Source: CAZODA01 sp964578485
Lineage (GTDB): Bacteria > Bacteroidota > Bacteroidia > Bacteroidales > Marinilabiliaceae
Direction: 5' to 3'
Assembly (NCBI GenBank): GCA_964578485.1
Contig: CAZODA010000003.1
Coordinates: 62,001 to 126,000, forward strand
Length of the DNA: 64,000 nt
In this document: positions 9,777-16,841 of the stretch, piece after piece
How positions within the stretch are numbered: position 1 is the stretch's first letter
Layout: every line of letters begins with the position of its first letter
The notes under the pieces: generated by a model
The model's database searches: none
What the model saw: only the letters and a program-made list of their open reading frames with translations
What the model was told of the DNA's origin: nothing
Program-made: the position numbers and the translations under genes

Positions 9777-9812
9777 ATTTAAAAATAATTTATTCTATTT
9801 TATCATCACTAT

Positions 9813-10961
9813 TTATAATAAAGATTTATAAATCAACAGGGCATCTTCAAAATTCACAAGTCTTGGATTATTTTTTAGCAGTCTTTGAACCTGCATCCCT
9901 TCTTTGGCAAGAATGGCAATATCGTCAGCCTGAATATTCATCGATTTTAAATTCGCTTCTATTCTACATGCTTTCAACAAACTCTCAATAAATTCCACTC
10001 CTTTATATGCTTTTTCAAAATCATTTAAATCCTCAACAACACCTAATGCTTCAGCAATTTTTGCATACAATTTAGGAACTTCAGGAATATTAAATCGCAT
10101 CACAGAAGGAAGTAAAATTGCATTTGCCAAGCCATGCGGAATACCATATTTACTACCAAGCGGATATGATAGAGCATGAACTGCTGCAGTATTAACAGGT
10201 CCCAAGCACATACCTCCATACATACTTCCTAAGGAAAGATCAGAACGTGCATCCAAATCAGTACCGCAATTAACAGCACGCTCTAAGGCTCCTGCAATGA
10301 GCCTTATGCCTTCCAAAGCATATAAATCAATCACAGGATGTGAAAAACGATTAACAAAAGCCTCTATGCAATGAGTTAATGCATCTAAACCTGTTGCTCC
10401 GGTAACATCGGCCGGGACTCCAACAGTATATAAGGGGTCTATAAAAGATGCATCTGGTACTAAATACCTACTAATTATACCAACTTTTCCCCCTTTGTTA
10501 ATATCATCAATTAGAATAGAATTTGGGGATACCTCGCTGCCTGTACCTGAAGTAGTAGGCACACAAGCTAACCATGTATTCCTACCCTTTAGTCTATTAT
10601 TTCCTATAATTTCGTCCAAGCTTTGTTTACTATTAAGCAAAGCAGCAATAAGTTTTGCAACATCCATTACACTACCACCACCAATTCCAATTACCCCATT
10701 CGCATTAAAATCTTCAGCCGCTTGCAACAAACGATGAAAATCAGAAAAAGTAGGCTCATTATTAATGGAATAATCAAAATGTAGCTTAAATCCATCTTCC
10801 TCTAAAGGAGAAAGCAGCGATTGAACTTTACTAACTAAGGAAGGAATTGTTAAAACAAAAAGATTAAGCTTATCATATAAGCGACATTCATCAACCAACA
10901 AATTTGTACTTTCCTTTCCGAATACAAGTCGCAAAGGTAAATCCACAATTAATAAGCTCAT
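9813..10961 (-). CDS. Iron-containing (group III) alcohol dehydrogenase
   Basis: This 382-residue protein shows the Fe-ADH landmarks: GIGGGSVMDVAKLIAAL for NAD(P) binding, PTTSGTGSEV, and the metal ligands Asp and His in GLDALTHCIEAFV and HALSYPLGSKYGIPHG. Members reduce aldehydes or ketones, or oxidise alcohols such as 1,2-propanediol, lactaldehyde or 4-hydroxybutyrate. It is the first gene of the operon, and a LacI-type operator is centred about 70 bases upstream of its ATG. It probably handles the aldehyde produced by the downstream DapA-like enzyme (inference). Confidence 0.88.
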   Translation of the reverse strand: MSLLIVDLPLRLVFGKESTNLLVDECRLYDKLNLFVLTIPSLVSKVQSLLSPLEEDGFKLHFDYSINNEPTFSDFHRLLQAAEDFNANGVIGIGGGSVMDVAKLIAALLNSKQSLDEIIGNNRLKGRNTWLACVPTTSGTGSEVSPNSILIDDINKGGKVGIISRYLVPDASFIDPLYTVGVPADVTGATGLDALTHCIEAFVNRFSHPVIDLYALEGIRLIAGALERAVNCGTDLDARSDLSLGSMYGGMCLGPVNTAAVHALSYPLGSKYGIPHGLANAILLPSVMRFNIPEVPKLYAKIAEALGVVEDLNDFEKAYKGVEFIESLLKACRIEANLKSMNIQADDIAILAKEGMQVQRLLKNNPRLVNFEDALLIYKSLL

Positions 10962-11025
10962 TAAACTTCGTTTTTTGAATTACATTTAGATTAAAGAATG
11001 AAAAGCATGGTATTACCCGGATAAA

Positions 11026-11039
11026 TGTAAACGTTTTCA
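11026..11039. promoter_or_regulatory. LacI-type operator at head of sugar-acid operon
   Basis: TGTAAACGTTTTCA is a near-perfect LacI/GalR palindrome around a central CG. It lies 65 bases before the ATG of the Fe-alcohol dehydrogenase and in the gap after the lacI stop at 11097. It fits the TGNAAWCGWTTNCA pattern of the two other sites at 4787 and 12187. Confidence 0.8.
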
Positions 11040-11096
11040 CGAGAATTTGCAAATTATTCTTAAAAAATAAAGAATTATTAAAAAGCAACTTATAAG

Positions 11097-12095
11097 TTAG
11101 CTTGATTTTCTAACAATCAATTCGGTATTAAGCATCATGGATATAGCACTTCTTCCGGGTTCATCAATGCGGTTTATCAATAATTCTGCAGCGCGTTTTC
11201 CAATTTCATAAGCTGGCTGGCGTACAGCCGTTAATGGTGGATTAAGTGAGCTTGACCAAGACATATCATCAAATCCTACAATTCCTATATCTTTTGGGAT
11301 AGACAAACCTATTCTATGAATAGTTTCCAGGGCTCCTAAAGTTATCAAGTTGTTACCTGTAAACAGGGCGTCAGGACGATTCTTCTCACGCTCCAACAAT
11401 TCGGCACTTAATTTAACACCACTTTCGTGGCTGGAATCACCGTATAAAATCAGGCTGTCATCAAAAGTGATTCCATTATTCTGAAGAGCCTTTTTATATC
11501 CTTCGGCTCTATATCTACTTGAAGGAATTTCGGGTTTTCCGGCAATATATGCTATACGCTTATAGCCCTTTTTAGCAAGATGATCAACAGCAAGATATGC
11601 TCCTTTAACATTATCGACCAACACAACATCAACATCAACAGTAGCAAGACCGCGATCAACACAAACTAATGGCAGACCACTTTTTACCAAGGAAATCACC
11701 TTATCATCATCCTCACGAACAGGAGCAACTACAAGTCCATCAACGGATTCAGACTGTAAAATATCAAGATACATTTTTTCTTTAGTCTCATCCTGTCCGA
11801 AATTACAAACTATTATTGCATAATTGTTATGATAGGCAACATCTTCAATACCCCTAAGTACATCAACATAAAAAGGATTTCGAATATCAGGAATCATTAC
11901 CCCTATCAAATTACCGGAAAGACTTTTAGATCGAAGACGCTTAGCAACTCTATTTGGTTTATACTTGAGCTCTTTAATTGCCTTTAAAACCTTATCACGT
12001 GTTGCTTCATTAACATTCACACTTTTATTAACCACACGTGAAACGGTAACTACAGACACACCAGCCAGGCGTGCAACATCATTCATGCTTGCCAT
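11097..12095 (-). CDS. LacI/GalR-family transcriptional regulator
   Basis: The start chosen is the ATG at 12095 (MASMNDVARLAGVSVVTVSR); the ATG at 12086 is also possible. Longer in-frame readings would add a non-homologous leader that runs over the operator at 12187. Residues about 4-60 form the LacI helix-turn-helix and hinge (VNKSVNVNEATRDKVLKAI, RVAKRLRSKS), followed by a periplasmic-binding-protein-like sensor (LIGVMIPDIRNPFY, GLVVAPVRE, IAYIAGKPE, DIGIVGFDD). It likely represses, and may activate, the adjacent sugar-acid operon and pectate lyase, releasing DNA on binding a sugar or sugar-acid inducer. Three matching operators in the neighbourhood, one before its own gene, support local control with autoregulation. 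Confidence 0.93.
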   Translation of the reverse strand: MASMNDVARLAGVSVVTVSRVVNKSVNVNEATRDKVLKAIKELKYKPNRVAKRLRSKSLSGNLIGVMIPDIRNPFYVDVLRGIEDVAYHNNYAIIVCNFGQDETKEKMYLDILQSESVDGLVVAPVREDDDKVISLVKSGLPLVCVDRGLATVDVDVVLVDNVKGAYLAVDHLAKKGYKRIAYIAGKPEIPSSRYRAEGYKKALQNNGITFDDSLILYGDSSHESGVKLSAELLEREKNRPDALFTGNNLITLGALETIHRIGLSIPKDIGIVGFDDMSWSSSLNPPLTAVRQPAYEIGKRAAELLINRIDEPGRSAISMMLNTELIVRKSS

Positions 12096-12186
12096 AAAAC
12101 TATATTGTTTAATCCAATAATAATTTGCAAAAATATCAATAATAAGCAAACTTTTGTCATTAATTTTATAAAGATACAAAAAACAA

Positions 12187-12200
12187 TGCAATCGTTTACA
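12187..12200. promoter_or_regulatory. LacI-type operator upstream of lacI (autoregulation)
   Basis: TGCAATCGTTTACA matches the CG-centred pattern of the sites at 4787 and 11026. It lies 92 bases before the LacI start codon and just beyond the terminator of the next operon, so it can only serve the lacI gene. A minus-strand -7-like element (plus-strand CAAAAATA, 12128-12135) lies between it and the gene. Confidence 0.7.
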
Positions 12201-12225
12201 TGCAAGAAATTTCTGTTTTGTAAAT

Positions 12226-12266
12226 AAAAAAGCTGCCTCAATTTTCAAATTGAGGCAGCTTTTTTA
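12226..12266. terminator. Bidirectional intrinsic terminator after the 2-oxoacid dehydrogenase operon
   Basis: The arms AAAGCTGCCTCAATTT and AAATTGAGGCAGCTTT form a long hairpin flanked by A-runs on the left and T-runs on the right, so it can stop transcription in both directions. It is positioned 33 bases past the stop of the SorE-like gene and separates that operon from lacI. Confidence 0.88.
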
Positions 12267-12298
12267 TTTATTATATTTTGAATCGCTTAATTAGAGTA

Positions 12299-13579
12299 TT
12301 ATTTCAGCATATGTCCTTTATCGAGGATAAGTTGCTCTGCTTCAATATTCCACAGGCCGTTATGTCTTTGACAAATTTCGTGCAGTTCTTTAAAGATAGG
12401 ATTATTTTTTCCTTTTTCTTCAAAATCAGAAATTGGTGTTAGCGGCATACTGATATGGTTATAGATCAATTTTTTTCCTCCCGGTATATTGGGAAGGTTT
12501 AGTGTTGTATCAATAACTGCATCGAGTCCGCCTATATGAGTAACCAGACCCGCCGGATCTAATCCTTTGCTCATCATATCCAGTGCTTCTTTCATATCTT
12601 CCATATTTCCACCACTGGTTCCTACAATATGCGTTTGCTCATAATGCACTCTATAGAAGTTCAGTGAAGCTTTAAAGTCTGGATTTTCGGGTCCTGCAAA
12701 AAAGTTCAGGCAACCGTCCACTCCTAATATTTCATCTGCTTGTTCAATAAGTGCAGCAACAGGAGCAAATACAAACACATCGTCATATCCTTTTCCATCA
12801 GAAATTTTTATAAGTTCCTGTACCGGATCTTCTGTCTTTCCTGTATTAACATATTTCAGTTCAATTCCTTTAGTAGCTGCAAATTCGGGAGAAAACAATG
12901 ATGCTGCTCTATCGAGTCTTGCCTGATCGATATCTGTTACAACAAATAATGATGGTTTTCTGTCTTCTCTATTAAGCACATAATTTATGGCAGCCAATCC
13001 CATGGGTCCAACTCCAGCCAATATCGCCATTTTACCTCCGTCAACAATTTCCATTTTATGTTCGTAAGAACCCGGTGTTGTATGATAATTTGCATGCATG
13101 GCACCAATCACACATGATAGAGGTTCGGCAAGTGAGGCGGGATAAAATCCTTCTCCCTTATAAGGCAAGAGACAACCTAATTCCATCACTTCGTTAGGAA
13201 TAATCACATAAGTTGCATCTCCTCCTATATACTGATATGAATATCCAGGAGCACTAAGCATGCCAACGGGCCCGTCGGGGTAGTTAAGTGCCGGTTGAAT
13301 AGAAAATTTATCACCTTCTTTAAATTTTGATTTCCATTTAGATCCTACTTCAATCAGCACTCCTGCAAACTCATGTCCTATAATTATAGGATTTTCAGCC
13401 ACATCATCGGGAACGCGCTTATGATCAGCACCCTGAGTAACTGCTTTATATGACGACATGCAAATACTGTCGGATATAACCTTTGCAAGAATTTCGTTGT
13501 CTTTAATTTTTGGCAAATCAAATTCTTCAAGTCTAAGGTCGCCTTTGCCATATAAGCGTACTGCTTTTGTTTTCATCAT
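12299..13579 (-). CDS. Zinc-binding medium-chain dehydrogenase, SorE (L-sorbose-1-phosphate reductase)-like
   Basis: An ATG at 13579 gives MMKTKAVRLYGKGDLRLEEF; a TTG two codons earlier is less likely. The protein has the zinc medium-chain dehydrogenase layout: a catalytic-zinc Cys in SICMSSYKA, GHEFAGVLIEVGS, and a Rossmann motif ILAGVGPMGLAAINYVL with an acidic residue following (VVTDIDQARLDRA). Sequence style and length are like L-sorbose-1-phosphate reductase and related phospho-polyol dehydrogenases that interconvert keto-sugar phosphates and sugar alcohol phosphates. It ends a six-gene operon and follows the aldolase/SDR gene by about 37 bases. Substrate assignment is by family resemblance only. 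Confidence 0.82.
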   Translation of the reverse strand: MMKTKAVRLYGKGDLRLEEFDLPKIKDNEILAKVISDSICMSSYKAVTQGADHKRVPDDVAENPIIIGHEFAGVLIEVGSKWKSKFKEGDKFSIQPALNYPDGPVGMLSAPGYSYQYIGGDATYVIIPNEVMELGCLLPYKGEGFYPASLAEPLSCVIGAMHANYHTTPGSYEHKMEIVDGGKMAILAGVGPMGLAAINYVLNREDRKPSLFVVTDIDQARLDRAASLFSPEFAATKGIELKYVNTGKTEDPVQELIKISDGKGYDDVFVFAPVAALIEQADEILGVDGCLNFFAGPENPDFKASLNFYRVHYEQTHIVGTSGGNMEDMKEALDMMSKGLDPAGLVTHIGGLDAVIDTTLNLPNIPGGKKLIYNHISMPLTPISDFEEKGKNNPIFKELHEICQRHNGLWNIEAEQLILDKGHMLK

Positions 13580-13616
13580 ATTCAAATTAAAATTGTTATA
13601 ATAATGTGTTTTTTGT

Positions 13617-15581
13617 TTATTTCAACATTACTTGCCCACCTGTTACGGGAAGGGCCTGCCCTGTTTCATAATCCTGATCTATAAGATAAAGAACAGCTTT
13701 AAGTACGTCATTAACTGTACATCCTCTTTGTATTGGGGTTTGATTCAAATAATGTTGTTTTACATCATCAAGATTTTGAGCACCGGGTACTTTTCCTGCA
13801 TTCAAATATTGAACAAACAGGCCATTTTTGGGATCACTCCAAAGTGGGCCGTCATAAAAATTACCCGGACAGATGCTATTAACTTTTATTCTGTAGGGTG
13901 CCAATTCAAGGGCGAAGGACTGAGTTAGTCCAATTCCTCCAAACTTCCCTCCTGCATAAGCAAAATTCTTTTTACTTCCGGTAAGTCCGCTTTTACTATT
14001 TATCTGAATTATATCGGCATAATATTCTTTACTATAAGCGGTCTGTAATTTCATAACTTTAGAAACAGCCTTGGTACAATAGAAATAAGCATTATAATTT
14101 ATTTTGGTAACTAAGTCAAAAGTATCTGTAGCCATTTCATCAAGGCTTCCTGCCCTAAGTATTCCGGCGTTACTTATTAGCACATCCACAGCACCAAAAT
14201 TTATAATACTTTGTTTCACAAGTTGCTCAATCTGGCTTATATCCGACACATCGGTTTTTACAAATATTGCTTTATTAGCTCCTTTTATGGAGTTAAAATC
14301 ATTTGCTGTTTCGCGGCCTTTTTCCTCATTAAGGTCGGCAATTACAATATTTGCTCCTTCTCTTTTTAGCTCTCTGCCTATTCCTTCGCCAAAGCCCTGA
14401 GCTGCTCCTGTAATTATAATTGTACGGTTTTCAACACGTCCTTTTAATTGTTTTGCAGCCACACTTCTTCTATAGTTTTCAACTTCCCACTGATCAATAA
14501 AGCCAATTTGGTCATCAGTCATAAAATGTTGTCCTCCAAAAGATTCTGTAAGCCATGATATCTTGAGCATATCTTCAAAGACGTCTAATACAATTTCTGC
14601 TCTTTCACTATTCTCATCTATTGCAAGTAGTCCAAGATCCTTTATCATAACTACTTTTGGAGGATAACCGTTGTTAACCACAAATTTTTGATGCTCTTCC
14701 TTAAATTGTTTAATGACAGATTCAGAGCTTTGAATTTTATCAAGATATAAGTATTCTGATTTACAATAAACTATAATATCAGGGGTGAATGGTTTTTGTA
14801 TTTTTTTGAAGGACTCAGGCGAATCAGAAAAATGTCGGATTAAATCATTATTTCTTATTTTTACAACTTTCAAGTCATCTTCGCTCACTATCATCCTAAT
14901 AGCAGGAACAATTTCTGTAACGATATCGGCTATGGGTATTTCTTTTTCAGGAATGGGATCTTTCACCTCTTTATAGATTGATGATAGGATTCTGTCATAA
15001 ATTTCTTTTATCTCATCAACATCATCAGAGGCAACAAAAACACCATGATTTTGAAGTAAAATTATTTTAGGATCGAAACCATTAAAAGCCCTGAAGCTAT
15101 TGATCTGCTTTTGGACTTCTTTAAACAAGGTATATCCGGGATCAATATAAGGAATATAGACAGCTTCAGCACCAAAAATTTTCTCTGTAATTTCCTGAGC
15201 TTTATTAGCGCACATAAGTCCATTTACAGCTGTTGGATGTAAATGAACAACATAACTATAATTGATAGCATCATGCAAGGAAGTTTCAACCGAGGGACGT
15301 TTATCCGGTGTTAAATTAGCAGCTGCGAGATCTTGTTTTACTTGACTTTCACGTTCTACAATGTTTTCACTATATTTTTTCAAGCCAATTTCCCTAAGCT
15401 TAACTCTATCAAGCATAGCGAAGCCTTCTTCTGTAATATCAGAAAGAGGATATCCACTAGCTTTAACCCACAATTGTTCTTCAGTTTTAAAAGAAGTATT
15501 ACCACCTCCGGCTATTACAAACTCCTTACGTTTACCATAATATTGGGATATTTCGGCCAGTATTTTTAATTCCTTATTCAT
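13617..15581 (-). CDS. Bifunctional class II aldolase / short-chain dehydrogenase (RhaD/FucA-like plus SDR)
   Basis: This 654-residue protein joins two domains. Residues about 1-240 are a class II (zinc) aldolase with AGGGNTSFK, a metal-binding HLHP and LLQNHGVFV. Residues about 390-654 are a short-chain dehydrogenase with TGAAQGFGEGIG, SNAGILRAG and the Tyr-x-x-x-Lys pair in YAGGK. Related fusions in bacteria cleave rhamnulose or fuculose 1-phosphate to dihydroxyacetone phosphate and L-lactaldehyde and oxidise the lactaldehyde. It starts 2 bases after the PHP gene and precedes the SorE-like gene. Since the fucose cluster at 38-45 kb has no separate aldolase, this enzyme may also serve fuculose 1-phosphate; that link is inference. 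Confidence 0.87.
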   Translation of the reverse strand: MNKELKILAEISQYYGKRKEFVIAGGGNTSFKTEEQLWVKASGYPLSDITEEGFAMLDRVKLREIGLKKYSENIVERESQVKQDLAAANLTPDKRPSVETSLHDAINYSYVVHLHPTAVNGLMCANKAQEITEKIFGAEAVYIPYIDPGYTLFKEVQKQINSFRAFNGFDPKIILLQNHGVFVASDDVDEIKEIYDRILSSIYKEVKDPIPEKEIPIADIVTEIVPAIRMIVSEDDLKVVKIRNNDLIRHFSDSPESFKKIQKPFTPDIIVYCKSEYLYLDKIQSSESVIKQFKEEHQKFVVNNGYPPKVVMIKDLGLLAIDENSERAEIVLDVFEDMLKISWLTESFGGQHFMTDDQIGFIDQWEVENYRRSVAAKQLKGRVENRTIIITGAAQGFGEGIGRELKREGANIVIADLNEEKGRETANDFNSIKGANKAIFVKTDVSDISQIEQLVKQSIINFGAVDVLISNAGILRAGSLDEMATDTFDLVTKINYNAYFYCTKAVSKVMKLQTAYSKEYYADIIQINSKSGLTGSKKNFAYAGGKFGGIGLTQSFALELAPYRIKVNSICPGNFYDGPLWSDPKNGLFVQYLNAGKVPGAQNLDDVKQHYLNQTPIQRGCTVNDVLKAVLYLIDQDYETGQALPVTGGQVMLK

Positions 15582-15583
15582 AT

Positions 15584-16807
15584 TTAACTAATTTCAATTA
15601 AGATACGTCCTAATTTTTCCATTTCTTCACGCTGTTCTATTTTTGCATTTCCCTGTTCATCAAGGTATCCTTGCTTTCCTTTAGCGATAAGATATTGATG
15701 AGCTGCAATTACTGCTGCTCCTTTAAGATTTATTTCATTTATTTTGTCAGATAAAGGGGTGTTATTCCTTGCCGACAGGCTGATAGGTTCCATAACAGGA
15801 CTATTGTGTTCACTTCCCATGCTTATTATAAAACCTTCATCGTAGAAAAAACCTGCATATTCTTCCAAAACAGATAGGCTGTTACGTGTTGTAATAAATT
15901 CCACAGAAAATATGCCTCGTTCTTTCAATTTAGCCGCGACAAGGGCTTTATCATTTTCAAAATCGGTAAATTTTCCATTTGCATCATCAGCAAGAAAAGG
16001 ATAGGTTGGTATTCCGCCGGCATTAATAATGATCCGGCGTACAGTTTCCATTTCAAGAAAAGCCTTCGGATCTTCAGCAACAAAAGCTTTGCCACCGGCT
16101 TTTAAAAGATTGCCTCTGATTTCATTTTCAAGAGCTGCCCAATTATCCGCATCCGATTTGGGAGCATTTCCTCCAAACAGTTTTTTATAAAATGAAATTT
16201 GTTCTTCTTCTGTTTTAAAGTATTCAGCTGCTTTTAGGCGTAATGCTTTTGCCAAATGTCGTTCACGCACACTACCATGGGTCATTTCCTTCTCAATAAC
16301 ATTAAACGACAAAGAAAAAGGAGCTTCTATCTTTTTCAGTATATCATTCAATTTATGACACATAGCTTCAACATGGCTGTTTGATTCAGCTTTTACATTA
16401 TTTAATTTCTCAAGCCATGGGCTTTTAAGTTGGAATGGATATCCAAGTCCTTTACCACTAAGATATGTTCTACCGGGATTGTTGGGGTCATTGACGCGTA
16501 TTCCTTGCTTTTGATCCTCTTTGTTTAGGCTTATAAATTCAATATTAAATAGAGGAAATAATCCACGTAATTCACATTCTTTAGCCCACTCTTCATAGCC
16601 ATCGGCAGTATAAAAATCATTTATTCCAAGCACTTTTACATTTTCCTCAACTGCCATATCTAAGGCCTGTGAAATACTATCGAAGGCACTAAAAGAATAT
16701 GGAGTATGTAAATGTGCATTCACTTTAATTTTTGCATCCTTATCGAAATTTTTATTTTCTTTCAATAAGTCTTCAATCTTGTCCGGATATTTTGAATAAT
16801 AGCTCAT
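15584..16807 (-). CDS. PHP-domain putative phosphoesterase/hydrolase of unknown substrate
   Basis: The start taken is the ATG at 16807 (MSYYSKYPDKIEDLL); a TTG nine bases earlier is less likely. The PHP metal motifs are visible: VNAHLHTPYSFSAFDS near the N-terminus, VLGINDFYTADG, a mid Glu in FNIEFISL, GSEHNSP and AAHQYL near the C-terminus. Such domains bind two or three metals and hydrolyse phosphate esters or related bonds. Its place between the E1 gene (34 bases upstream) and the aldolase/SDR gene (2-base gap) says it acts on an intermediate of the same pathway, perhaps as a phosphatase or lactone/ring hydrolase. I do not recognise a characterised relative. Confidence 0.75.
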   Translation of the reverse strand: MSYYSKYPDKIEDLLKENKNFDKDAKIKVNAHLHTPYSFSAFDSISQALDMAVEENVKVLGINDFYTADGYEEWAKECELRGLFPLFNIEFISLNKEDQKQGIRVNDPNNPGRTYLSGKGLGYPFQLKSPWLEKLNNVKAESNSHVEAMCHKLNDILKKIEAPFSLSFNVIEKEMTHGSVRERHLAKALRLKAAEYFKTEEEQISFYKKLFGGNAPKSDADNWAALENEIRGNLLKAGGKAFVAEDPKAFLEMETVRRIIINAGGIPTYPFLADDANGKFTDFENDKALVAAKLKERGIFSVEFITTRNSLSVLEEYAGFFYDEGFIISMGSEHNSPVMEPISLSARNNTPLSDKINEINLKGAAVIAAHQYLIAKGKQGYLDEQGNAKIEQREEMEKLGRILIEIS

Positions 16808-16841
16808 TATTTTCAAATTTTAATAAAACCAGAATTTTATA

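Noticed and set aside
12096..12248. N-terminal extension of the LacI protein
   Set aside because: The extension has no similarity to LacI proteins and would place the operator at 12187 inside the coding region; the helix-turn-helix begins directly after the ATG at 12095.
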